A stretch of DNA of 32,005 nt from Halothermothrix sp. (GCA_016841825.1 JAENYK010000026.1:1-32005); one strand, 5' to 3'. Shown: positions 14,888-22,757, counted from the first letter of the stretch. Translations and numbers: made by a program. The notes: generated by a model from the letters alone, not told the origin.

Positions 14888-16255
14888 TTAATTTTGACTC
14901 CAGTGGATGTACTCATCAGCGACCTGGTCCTGCAAATAAACATGGTGGAACTGTTTGCTGGCACAGTATTTTGCATATTTTTCTCTGGCTGTTTTCTGAC
15001 ACTCTTTGCATGATAGACGCGGCAGGATAACAGCAGCAATAGGCACCTGATGACCTGTTCGTCCTAAATGGTGACCTACAGATTCAATAAAAAGATGTCC
15101 CTGGCAGTTATCGGTTGAACAGAGTTTGACGATCTCTTTCTGATCTTCAGAGATGTAGTCGGTATCGTAAAATATTTGTTTTTCGCGATAATAGTAATCA
15201 TCTTCAAGATGTTGAAACTCATTGGAAACCAACCGCTGACGATTTTCCCAATAATACCTGACCTGCTCGGTTACCTTTTTGATCCGGTCCAAAACTTTGA
15301 CCGTCTGGAGCGAACGGGAGGGAGTGTAATCAGGTTCTCTGAGGTGTGAGTAATCTAAACCAGCCATTGCGAGAATTATCCCCACATTGACATAAGGTAA
15401 AGCATCTTCTATACTATATCCTCCCTGGAGAACAGCGAGTTGTGGATCAAGTTTCTGGTTTAATCTGGCATAACCCTGAGCTGTGATACTCATGTTGGTT
15501 AAGGGGTCACTGTAGTGATTGTCTTGACCAGCTGAATTGATAATAATATCTGGTTTAAATTCCTGAACAATCGGTAAGATCAACTGATCAATTACATATA
15601 AATATCCTTCATCGGTTGTATAGGGAGGAAGCGGTATATTTAGAGTCATTCCCATCGCTCCGGGTCCGCCAAGTTCCCAACTAAACCCTGTTCCGGGATA
15701 AAGGGTACGCCCATCCTGATGAATACTGATGTGTAAGACATGGGGATCATGATAATAAATATCTTGAGTGCCATCAGCGTGATGGGCATCAGTATCTATG
15801 AATGCTATCTTCAGATTAGGATTATAGGTAGTCCTTAGCCATTCAACCATAATAGCTTCATTGTTGATATTGCAAAATCCCCGATTTCCATGAACTACTC
15901 GAAAAGCATGATGACCAGGTGGCCGAACCAGGGCAAAAGCTTTATCGACTAATCCATCAAGATATTTTTTGGCAGCTGTGATCGCTCCACCTGCTGAAAT
16001 TAGATGAGATGTGGTGGCTAAGTTAGTAACATTGGGAACACAGATATGTACTCTGGCTACATCTTTTTCGGTAGCCAGTTCAGGTTTAAACTCCTGAATG
16101 CCTGGGAGGTCTAATAAACCTTCTTCCAAAATTTGATCGTGAGTGTATAATAATCGTTCTTCACGTTCAGGATGGTCTGGGGTGATCGCCCAATCATAAG
16201 CAGGGAAGAAGACTAGGCCTAAGCGATTTTTGATTTGAGGTAAAGTGTTCTTCAA
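14888..16255 (-). CDS. Histone-deacetylase-fold amidohydrolase with cysteine-containing C-terminal domain
   Basis: 455 aa. Residues about 12-305 form an arginase/deacetylase domain: RPPGHHA (H115, H116), DTDAHHADGT (zinc ligands D156, H158), HISIHQDGRTLYPGTG, SAGQDNH (third ligand D245) and GGY (catalytic Y280). All key residues are present, so it should be an active zinc amidohydrolase; bacterial relatives deacetylate acetylpolyamines or acyl-lysines. The last 150 residues are an extra domain with C379-X4-C384 and C416-X2-C419, resembling a zinc ribbon, plus C431. The start is TTG at 16255, overlapping the upstream stop by 4 nt (TTGA), with GGAGGG 7-8 nt before it. No ATG occurs early in the frame. 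It is coupled to the hydantoinase-like gene. Confidence 0.85.
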   Translation of the reverse strand: MKNTLPQIKNRLGLVFFPAYDWAITPDHPEREERLLYTHDQILEEGLLDLPGIQEFKPELATEKDVARVHICVPNVTNLATTSHLISAGGAITAAKKYLDGLVDKAFALVRPPGHHAFRVVHGNRGFCNINNEAIMVEWLRTTYNPNLKIAFIDTDAHHADGTQDIYYHDPHVLHISIHQDGRTLYPGTGFSWELGGPGAMGMTLNIPLPPYTTDEGYLYVIDQLILPIVQEFKPDIIINSAGQDNHYSDPLTNMSITAQGYARLNQKLDPQLAVLQGGYSIEDALPYVNVGIILAMAGLDYSHLREPDYTPSRSLQTVKVLDRIKKVTEQVRYYWENRQRLVSNEFQHLEDDYYYREKQIFYDTDYISEDQKEIVKLCSTDNCQGHLFIESVGHHLGRTGHQVPIAAVILPRLSCKECQKTAREKYAKYCASKQFHHVYLQDQVADEYIHWSQN

Positions 16256-18018
16256 GGTTTAACCCTCCTTTCGGGAGATAGAGGAGATGTAGAATTAGTT
16301 TTAGTAATAAAAGTGTCTGTAAAATCAGAGATGATTCCCGGTTTGATTTGAGCTTCCAGACGAAAAATCTGACCTCTAGTCTGATAATCCCTGACGATAT
16401 TAAAACTTTCCTCAAAGGTGATCTCTACAAAATCATCTGAGCATACTGGATTTTGTTTTTGAACGGCCAAACTTGTGGTATAATCTAAAAGAATTTTTTT
16501 GGCTTTATCCAGGGTGAAATTATTCTTTTGGGTATGATTAATGGATTGTTTACCGGAGGCCTCATCTTTTCCGGAAAGGATATAAAATCGCTGTTCAGTA
16601 TCAGCATATAAGGTTTCACGTAAAGTGGGTCTCGCCAGGGCAGCACCTAAAGCATTGGCTACATGGTGATATCTGGGCAATACTGGTTCCAGATCTAGAA
16701 ATTCTGCTATTCCAGGTAATAGTGCGTTGGCAGGACCACCGATCATCATCACAACTTCTGGTTTAAGCTCGGAATCAGTTAACAGTTCATGAATGGTGTA
16801 TACTGGACGCTGTTTAAGCTCGTTTAATAATTTTTCAACTTCTGAGGCAATTATTTGATAGAATTGTTGGATTATTGCTCTGGCGGTGGTGATAATCTGA
16901 TTGGGATCATTGTTCTCTGTGAGTTGTTCAAAGGCGGAGAAGGCATGTTCTCTATCTCCTTTTGACATCAGTTTAGTGATAACTAGCGCGTCGGTAAGGG
17001 TTGGAGTGTTTCCACCAAAAGCAGCGGCTGGACCGATCCTTTTCGACTGTAGGCGAATATTACCTGTCTGATCTTTGTATACATAACTATCTCCCCCAAA
17101 TGAGATAGAGCGATTTAATAGACCACGAACAGAGGTATTATAATTGCCAATCTGCACTCCTTCAGGCTCAAAGAGAGGTATACCACCAATCAAAAGTGCA
17201 ATATCAGTGGTAGTTCCACCGATGTCTAACAATAGTGAAGTTCGGTTATCAGTACCTGTCAAAGCCAAAAAACCCATAATGCTGGCTGCTGGCCCTGATT
17301 TAATGGTCTCAACACCAGCACTCAAACCATTTTCCAATGGCATAGTACCTCCGTCTGCCTTTAAGAGAAATAACTCCGCTGTGATCCCCCGTTCCAGCAC
17401 AGACCTCTGAACACTGGCAGCAAATTTACTGTATTCCTGATATACCGCTGTATTTAACCAGGTTGTTTGTACACGGCGCGGAAAATTAAGTACAGGAGCT
17501 ATTTGGTGACCTAACTGAATATTTCTTAGCCTGTCAGGTAAGCTACTCTGGAGAAAAGCAGTCAGTTGCTTTTCTTGTACTGGGTTACGCGTAGAGAATT
17601 TACCTACTATCGCCAGATCGGTAATACCTGCGCACTGAATTTCAGCCTGTAGTTGATTTAGTTCTTCCTGATTAAAAGCTGTTACCTGGCGTCCCCGATG
17701 GTCGATAGAACCTGAAATAACCCAATTGTGAGCTGCTATCTTCAACCAGTCGGGGTTTAGTCCTGGTCCTGGAATCATTATCAGACCAGTTGGTGGATAG
17801 TTTTTTTGTGCAATCAGGTTCGTGGTTAATGTAGTAGAAAAGACAATGCGTGTCACCTGGTCTTTGTCCTGATTGAGTAGTAAATTATCCAGAACCTTCA
17901 AAATACTGGTCGTCAAATTGTTCTGATCGGTGATAACTTTGCTGGTCTGATGAATTTGTTGGTTTTTAATTAACACACCATCAGTATGGGTGCCGCCTAT
18001 GTCAATGCCGATTATCAT
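16252..18018 (-). CDS. Hydantoinase/oxoprolinase (HyuA) family protein
   Basis: 588 aa, ATG at 18018 with AAGGAG about 8 nt upstream. N-terminal phosphate-binding motif DIGGTHTD (6-13; most family members have F where this has H), KADGGT (220-225), SGPAAS (241-246) and a second ATPase loop DIGGTTTD (265-272) mark the ASKHA-type hydantoinase A/5-oxoprolinase fold. Family members use ATP to open cyclic amides or carboxylate ketones. No HyuB partner is adjacent; instead the deacetylase-fold gene is translationally coupled downstream. At 588 aa it is shorter than the common about 680-aa HyuA, and its C-terminal 110 residues are unlike what I know of the family. Confidence 0.82.
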   Translation of the reverse strand: MIIGIDIGGTHTDGVLIKNQQIHQTSKVITDQNNLTTSILKVLDNLLLNQDKDQVTRIVFSTTLTTNLIAQKNYPPTGLIMIPGPGLNPDWLKIAAHNWVISGSIDHRGRQVTAFNQEELNQLQAEIQCAGITDLAIVGKFSTRNPVQEKQLTAFLQSSLPDRLRNIQLGHQIAPVLNFPRRVQTTWLNTAVYQEYSKFAASVQRSVLERGITAELFLLKADGGTMPLENGLSAGVETIKSGPAASIMGFLALTGTDNRTSLLLDIGGTTTDIALLIGGIPLFEPEGVQIGNYNTSVRGLLNRSISFGGDSYVYKDQTGNIRLQSKRIGPAAAFGGNTPTLTDALVITKLMSKGDREHAFSAFEQLTENNDPNQIITTARAIIQQFYQIIASEVEKLLNELKQRPVYTIHELLTDSELKPEVVMMIGGPANALLPGIAEFLDLEPVLPRYHHVANALGAALARPTLRETLYADTEQRFYILSGKDEASGKQSINHTQKNNFTLDKAKKILLDYTTSLAVQKQNPVCSDDFVEITFEESFNIVRDYQTRGQIFRLEAQIKPGIISDFTDTFITKTNSTSPLSPERRVKP

Positions 18019-18181
18019 ACAATCAACTCCTTAATAAATCTTCAGTACTAGATTCCTTCTATTATCATAATACATTTTCGCTTTAAAAAAAAGGGAAACA
18101 GGGTAGAATTACCGAATATTATTACGTTGCCTGATCAGATTGGTAATAGATGTGGCATACTGTTTTGGTAGCTGTTCTTTG

Positions 18182-18196
18182 TGCAAAATTTTTGCA
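18182..18196. repeat. Palindrome in the divergent hydantoinase-mazG region
   Basis: TGCAAAA (18182-18188), one T, then TTTTGCA (18190-18196): a perfect 15-nt palindrome about 45 nt upstream of a TATAAT. It could be an operator, but the run of A/T makes chance occurrence fairly likely. Nothing else is evident in the 256-nt gap apart from the promoter box. Confidence 0.3.
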
Positions 18197-18238
18197 AAAA
18201 AAAATTCTGTTTTATACAACATATCTGGAAATATTGGG

Positions 18239-18244
18239 TATAAT
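18239..18244 (+). promoter_or_regulatory. Putative -10 box for the MazG-type gene
   Basis: A perfect TATAAT lies about 30 nt upstream of the ATG. The matching -35 position (ACAACA, 17 nt upstream) is weak. Confidence 0.4.
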
Positions 18245-18274
18245 CTCTGTTAGGGAGGAGGGATTGGTAGCTAG

Positions 18275-18598
18275 ATGGAGATGAAAGAGATGCAGACAGA
18301 GGTTGACCGCTGGATTGGTCAGTTTGAAGAAGGTTATTGGAAGCCATTGTCGATGCTGGCCCGTCTGACAGAAGAGGTGGGAGAACTGGCCCGGGAGATA
18401 AACCATCTTTACGGTGAAAAACCGAAGAAGCCATCGGAGAATGAAGGTGATCTGGCATTAGAGTTAGCAGATATTTTTTTTATCATCTGCTGCATGGCTA
18501 ATTCACTGGAGATTAATTTGGAGGAAGCATTTCAACTGATGATGGAGAAATATCACAAACGTGATGCTGAACGTTGGACGCGTAAGGTAAATACATAG
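18275..18598 (+). CDS. MazG-type nucleotide pyrophosphohydrolase (YpjD-like)
   Basis: 107 aa, one all-helical MazG domain. The Mg2+-binding residues are EEVGE (33-37) and ELAD (63-66). The order EVDRWIGQFEEGYWKPLSML, RLTEEVGELAREINHLYGEK and the ending RDAERWTRK closely follow Bacillus YpjD. Family members hydrolyse (d)NTPs to monophosphates and pyrophosphate, often as house-cleaning enzymes; substrate specificity is unknown here. GGGAGGAGGG lies about 12 nt upstream of ATG 18275, a rather long spacing; ATG 18281 is an alternative start. Confidence 0.88.
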   Translation: MEMKEMQTEVDRWIGQFEEGYWKPLSMLARLTEEVGELAREINHLYGEKPKKPSENEGDLALELADIFFIICCMANSLEINLEEAFQLMMEKYHKRDAERWTRKVNT

Positions 18599-18715
18599 CA
18601 ATCAAATGCCATATAACAAATATAAAAAGAATTCTGTCAATAAAGCAGGAAAACCGGGCAACTTCCCCGAATAATAAATTATCTATAAGCTTTATTAGTC
18701 ACGTAGATTTTACAT

Positions 18716-18935
18716 TATTCCGGAAGGGAAGTCACTCGACCTCAATAGGTGGGAATATAAATAATAACTAAGTAGTGTTTACTTCAGTGGAGGTACAAAT
18801 CCGCTTCCAAAGTCGTTAAATCCAGGTATTAACAGCTGCTGTTAATACGACTTTAATTTCTGACAACTGGTTTGTAACGATAGTTGAGAGTTTGGAGTAA
18901 TCAATTTGGGCAACCCCCATTTTATATGGGATTTG
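18716..18935 (+). ncRNA. Candidate structured RNA or leader upstream of the EF-G paralogue
   Basis: The 18599-19064 gap has no plausible gene but contains consecutive hairpins. TATTCC/GGAATA (18716-18721/18752-18757) encloses ACCT/AGGT (18739-18742/18747-18750). AAGTA/TACTT is at 18770-18784. AGTGGA/TCCGCT (one G-T) is at 18786-18805. A 16-bp stem, AAAGTC + GTATTAACAG (18809-18814, 18826-18835) with CTGTTAATAC + GACTTT (18839-18854), has an 11-nt one-sided bulge. CCCAT/ATGGG (18915-18929) is followed by GGGTGTTTT, a weak terminator-like end. I do not recognise any known riboswitch, T-box, 6S, SRP or RNase P signature. Confidence 0.4.
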
Positions 18936-19001
18936 GGTGTTTTATACCGACATAACTTTATGGTTATTTGTTATATTGGAGGGAGGGAAAAGACTTTTTT
19001 A

Positions 19002-19022
19002 TTTGTACAGTTATTGTACAAA
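19002..19022 (+). promoter_or_regulatory. Inverted repeat just before the EF-G paralogue
   Basis: TTTGTACA (19002-19009) and TGTACAAA (19015-19022) are exact inverted repeats with a 5-nt centre, ending about 43 nt upstream of the start codon. It could be a repressor operator or a small mRNA hairpin. Confidence 0.4.
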
Positions 19023-19064
19023 AGGTATTAGCAGTTAAATTTTAAAAGGATGGTGGTAACATTT

Positions 19065-21155
19065 ATGAAAGTACAAAGTACTGAGCAGATTAGAAATATA
19101 GCTCTTGTTTCACATAGTGGAGCTGGTAAAACTTCCTTAACTGAAAGTATGCTTTTTAAATGCGGAGTGGTTAACCGCTTAGGTAAAGTTGATGATGGCA
19201 CAACCGCTTCTGACTGGACTCCAGAAGAAAAAAACCGCAAGGTTTCCATTAATGCAACTTATCTACCAGTTCTTTATAGAGATCATAAGATTAACATCAT
19301 TGACGCTCCAGGATACAGTGATTTTATCGGCGATGTCCGTGGTAGTTTACGTGTTGCTGACGGTTCTATCATCTTGGTATGTGCTGCTTCAGGTGTCGAG
19401 ATTGATACTAAGCGATATTGGAAGATGGCTGACGAATTTCAACTGCCTAAACTGGTATTTATTAATAAGATGAATCGTGAAAGTGCTGACTTCCGCAAGG
19501 CTTTGGATGAATTACAGAATAACTTTGGTCAACATGTAGTACCTGTAGTGATTCCCATTGGTGCTGCGGGAGATTTCAAAGGTGTAATTGACATCCTGAA
19601 GAAGAAAGCCTATTTATATAAAGATGAGTTGGGGCAAGATGTGCAGGAGATAGAGATCCCAGCTGAGATGCAAGATGATGTAGATGAATTCCGGATGATG
19701 CTAGTAGAGTCTCTGGTAGAAACTGATGATGAATTATTAATGAAATATTTAGAAGAAGAACCTTTGTCTGACGAAGAACTAATTTCTGTATTAGGTGAAG
19801 CTGTCAAAAACAATCAAATCGTTCCTGTTTTGACTGGTGCTGCAACAGTTTGCACTGGTGTAGACATTTTGATGAATTATATAATTGAAGCTATGCCAGC
19901 ACCGAATATTAAAGGAGAGATTACAGGTTTCAAACCAGGTACTGAGGAAGAAGTTGTTCGTAAGATCGAAGTCAAAGAACCAGCTAGTGCTCTGATAGTC
20001 AAGACTATCGTTGACCCATTCATTGGTCGTTTGAGTATTTTCAAAGTATTGAGTGGTAAGGTTACTTCTGATACTGAGTATCTGAATGCTACTAAAGATA
20101 CTAAAGAGAAGCTGGGTAAGATTTATTTCTTAAAAGGTAAAGAACAGGAGCAAACCACGGAAGTTATCGCTGGTGATATTGCTGCTGTTGCTAAATTGAA
20201 TGTGACTGAGACCGGTGACACCCTGTGTACTACTGATGCTCCTATTCAATATCCAGCCATTCAATTCCCACAGCCGATGTATTCTGTAGCTGTCTATCCA
20301 AAGAATGAAGGTGAAGAGGAGAAGGTTGGTACTGCGTTGAATAAAGTTGCCGAAGAGGATCCTACTTTTGAGGTATTCCACCACCCAGAAACAAAAGAAT
20401 TGGTTGTTAATAGTATGGGCTCTCAGCATATTGAGGTTGTGCGTGATGTTGTTAAGCGTAAGTTCAATGTTGAGTTTGACATTAAAGCTCCAAAGATTCC
20501 ATACCGTGAGACGATCACAACTAAAGCTGATGTGGAAGAGAAATATAAAAAACAATCTGGCGGTAAAGGTCAGTATGGTCATGTATTGATGAGATTTGAA
20601 CCTTTATCAAGGGGTGAAGGTTTTATCTTTGATGAAGAGATTTTTGGTGGATCGGTTCCTGGTCAGTATATCCCTGCTGTAGAAAAAGGTCTTCGAGAAG
20701 CTCTGGATTCTGGTAACCTTGCTGGTTATCCAGTAGTAGACTTTAAGGCAGTATTATATGATGGATCTTATCATGCTGTAGACTCTTCTGAGATGGCTTT
20801 CAAAATAGCTGCTTCGAAAGCATTTAAAAAAGCAATGGACGTTGGTAAGGCTGTACTTCTTGAACCAGTTATGGATATGGAGATCACTGTACCTGATGAG
20901 ATGATGGGCGACATTATGGGACATATGACCAGTAAACGCGGTCGTATCCTGGGTATGGAACCAATTGGAGATGGACTACAATTAATTCGTGCTCAGGCTC
21001 CATTGGCGGAGATCTGGAATTATTCAATAGAATTGAAGTCTATGACCGGTGGGCAAGGTATCTTTACTATGCACCACAGTCATTATGACAAAGTTCCAGA
21101 AAGACAGGCAGAAGAAGTTATGGCAGCCCGTGCTGCTGAGAAAGAAGAAGAATAA
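19065..21155 (+). CDS. Elongation factor G paralogue (EF-G2/FusA2-like GTPase)
   Basis: 696 aa from ATG 19065; the in-frame ATG at 19050 has no spacing from the ribosome binding site. Five-domain EF-G layout. G1 is HSGAGKTS (17-24), G3 is DAPG (80-83, canonical DTPG) and G4 is NKMN (134-137, canonical NKMD). The switch I region TASDWTPEEKNRKVSI replaces the EF-G core (EQERGITI-like) and marks the EF-G2 type of paralogue rather than the main translocase. Domain IV has GGKGQYGHVLMRFEPL and the C-terminus is full length. Such paralogues are translational GTPases with poorly known roles. The gene stands alone with its own terminator, not in an str operon, which also argues against the housekeeping fusA. 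Confidence 0.88.
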   Translation: MKVQSTEQIRNIALVSHSGAGKTSLTESMLFKCGVVNRLGKVDDGTTASDWTPEEKNRKVSINATYLPVLYRDHKINIIDAPGYSDFIGDVRGSLRVADGSIILVCAASGVEIDTKRYWKMADEFQLPKLVFINKMNRESADFRKALDELQNNFGQHVVPVVIPIGAAGDFKGVIDILKKKAYLYKDELGQDVQEIEIPAEMQDDVDEFRMMLVESLVETDDELLMKYLEEEPLSDEELISVLGEAVKNNQIVPVLTGAATVCTGVDILMNYIIEAMPAPNIKGEITGFKPGTEEEVVRKIEVKEPASALIVKTIVDPFIGRLSIFKVLSGKVTSDTEYLNATKDTKEKLGKIYFLKGKEQEQTTEVIAGDIAAVAKLNVTETGDTLCTTDAPIQYPAIQFPQPMYSVAVYPKNEGEEEKVGTALNKVAEEDPTFEVFHHPETKELVVNSMGSQHIEVVRDVVKRKFNVEFDIKAPKIPYRETITTKADVEEKYKKQSGGKGQYGHVLMRFEPLSRGEGFIFDEEIFGGSVPGQYIPAVEKGLREALDSGNLAGYPVVDFKAVLYDGSYHAVDSSEMAFKIAASKAFKKAMDVGKAVLLEPVMDMEITVPDEMMGDIMGHMTSKRGRILGMEPIGDGLQLIRAQAPLAEIWNYSIELKSMTGGQGIFTMHHSHYDKVPERQAEEVMAARAAEKEEE

Positions 21156-21168
21156 CAATAAAGTTTAA

Positions 21169-21208
21169 AGAGAGAGTTTTTCGGCAGATACTACCGGACT
21201 CTCTCTTC
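21169..21208 (+). terminator. Terminator after the EF-G paralogue
   Basis: Nine-bp stem AGAGAGAGT (21169-21177) with ACTCTCTCT (21198-21206), with inner CGG/CCG. The T tract after it is poor (TCTACTT). It ends 24 nt before the Crp-family start, so read-through into that gene is possible. Confidence 0.7.
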
Positions 21209-21229
21209 TACTTGAAGGAGAAATACGAT

Positions 21230-21916
21230 ATGGATGATCTCAGGTTTTTAAATACGGTATCATTATTTGCATCTCTTGGAGAAGAAGATTTGACCAGAAT
21301 TGCTGGTTTGGCTGTTGAACGATTTTACCCCAAAGATAGTATCATATTTTTTGAAGGAGAGTCTGGTGAGGCATTTTATTATTTAAAATCTGGAAGGGTT
21401 AAAATATCTAAAACCACTCCAGAAGGTGGAGAGCAGATTTTAAAACTGGTTGAACCGGGGACTGTTTTTGCTGAAGCTATTCTCTTTTCTGATGAAGACT
21501 ATCCTGCTACTGCGAGAGTTTTGGAAGATACCAGAGTTGGAGTGATTAAAAAAGAGGATTTTGAAGCGATGATCACAGAACAGCCGGCTTTGGCCATTCG
21601 TCTCTTGAAACTGATTAATGCTCGCTTACGTGAGGCTCAACTAAAAATAAAGGAGATGGGGTTATTAGACACCCATTCGCGAACAGCCAGTCTATTGATA
21701 AGATTAGCCAGGACTTACGGTAGAGAAGATGGACAGCAGATCGCTTTTGAACTCAATCTAAATCGCCAGGAATTAGCCAGTATGATTGGCACAACCCGTG
21801 AGACTATCACTAGAATACTATCCAAATTTCGGAGACTGGGAATTATAAAGATTGAGGGAGATAGAATTACAATAGTAAATCTTCCGGAATTGGAAAGTTG
21901 GATAGATATAGATTAA
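21230..21916 (+). CDS. Crp/Fnr family transcriptional regulator
   Basis: 228 aa from ATG 21230, which follows AAGGAG by 9 nt; a TTG at 21212 is in frame but overlaps no ribosome binding site. Cyclic-nucleotide-binding-like beta barrel about 10-120, dimerisation helix about 120-145, winged helix with recognition region LNRQELASMIGTTRETITRI (176-195). It has no cysteine, so it cannot carry an FNR-type iron-sulfur cluster of its own. The effector is unknown. It precedes the ferredoxin/siroheme-like gene in the same direction, with a near-consensus FNR-type site between them, so local regulation is plausible. Confidence 0.88.
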   Translation: MDDLRFLNTVSLFASLGEEDLTRIAGLAVERFYPKDSIIFFEGESGEAFYYLKSGRVKISKTTPEGGEQILKLVEPGTVFAEAILFSDEDYPATARVLEDTRVGVIKKEDFEAMITEQPALAIRLLKLINARLREAQLKIKEMGLLDTHSRTASLLIRLARTYGREDGQQIAFELNLNRQELASMIGTTRETITRILSKFRRLGIIKIEGDRITIVNLPELESWIDID

Positions 21917-21960
21917 TAAATCTCATAAATATAAATATAAATAATTGTAAAGAGAAGATT

Positions 21961-21974
21961 TCGATATTAATCAA
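21961..21974 (+). promoter_or_regulatory. Near-consensus Crp/Fnr-type binding site
   Basis: TCGATATTAATCAA differs from the FNR consensus TTGAT-N4-ATCAA at one defined position. It lies 45 nt past the Crp-family stop and about 80 nt upstream of the iron-sulfur gene start. AT-rich context raises the chance of coincidence. Confidence 0.4.
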
Positions 21975-22054
21975 TTTTTTTCTAAAAATTTAATAAAAAC
22001 CACTGTACAAAATGATGTGAAAGGTATAGAATGTATAGGGAGGTGGAGTCAGTC

Positions 22055-22741
22055 ATGGGTGAATCTTTAGTGGGGAGACTGGCAAAGAGGCTAATCTCTC
22101 AGGTAACAGATCCGATTAAGATTGAAGTATGTAGAGGTTGTCTTTTTGGGTGTCCTAAAGGTATTATTGAACCAAAGGATTTAGAGATGGAGATCCTTGA
22201 TCTGGTTGATCAACTTGGATTAGAGGAAGAATTGAAGGAACATCTTCCTGATGAGAGTGTGTTTCATCCAACTTTATGTATCTCAATCTCAGGCTGTGTT
22301 AATGGTTGTTCTCGTCCTTATATTAAAGATATCGGCCTTGAGGGTATCGTATCGTTAAGAAAGAATCAAGAGAAGTGTAACAACTGTGGAGCCTGCAGTG
22401 AAGTCTGTCAGGAAAAAGCGATACACCTGGAGAAAGATGGATTTATTATAAACTCTCAAAAATGTCTTTCATGTGGGGAATGTGCACGTGTATGTCCAAA
22501 TGGGGCATTAATTATAGAGAAATCAGGGATTAATTTAATGGTTGGTGGAAAATTAGGTCGCCATCCACAGATTGGGCATCCAATAGCGAATTTTCTGACC
22601 AAAGACCAGGCAGTGCAGAAACTACGACAGATATTAGCTTTTATCCTGCAGGAACATCGTCAAGGTCATAATGTTGAAGATGCTCTGAAACTATTAGAAG
22701 GATCAAATCAGATCACTTCTATAGGAATTTCAACTCAATAA
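22055..22741 (+). CDS. 4Fe-4S ferredoxin-type protein with nitrite/sulfite-reductase-like cluster region
   Basis: 228 aa from ATG 22055, with GGGAGGTGG 8 nt upstream (ATG 22031 is in frame but precedes that ribosome binding site). C26, C29 and C33 near the N-terminus; CISISGCVNGC (C75-X5-C81-X3-C85) resembles the siroheme/4Fe-4S motif of sulfite and nitrite reductases. Two classic ferredoxin motifs C-X2-C-X2-C-X3-C follow (108-118 and 137-147), then GGKLGRHPQIG, also typical of the reductase family. At this size it lacks the full siroheme-binding half of SiR/AsrC, so it is probably a small SiR-like redox protein or subunit. No partner subunit is adjacent. Substrate is unknown. Confidence 0.78.
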   Translation: MGESLVGRLAKRLISQVTDPIKIEVCRGCLFGCPKGIIEPKDLEMEILDLVDQLGLEEELKEHLPDESVFHPTLCISISGCVNGCSRPYIKDIGLEGIVSLRKNQEKCNNCGACSEVCQEKAIHLEKDGFIINSQKCLSCGECARVCPNGALIIEKSGINLMVGGKLGRHPQIGHPIANFLTKDQAVQKLRQILAFILQEHRQGHNVEDALKLLEGSNQITSIGISTQ

Positions 22742-22757
22742 AGTTTTTTGCAGTAGT

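Noticed and set aside
17144-17410. 88-residue plus-strand frame inside the hydantoinase-like gene
   Set aside because: Antisense shadow over the conserved ATPase motif region; no ribosome binding site.
18182-18196. TGCAAAA/TTTTGCA palindrome as a firm operator
   Set aside because: A/T-run palindromes arise easily in this composition and no second copy supports it; kept only as a low-confidence repeat.
18716-18854. T-box or known riboswitch upstream of the EF-G paralogue
   Set aside because: No T-box antiterminator motif (GGGTGG-x-ACCGCG) or other riboswitch core I know is present, so it is listed only as an unnamed structured candidate.
20130-20582. 150-residue minus-strand frame inside the EF-G paralogue
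   Set aside because: It lies wholly antisense to a well-conserved coding region and encodes no recognisable protein.
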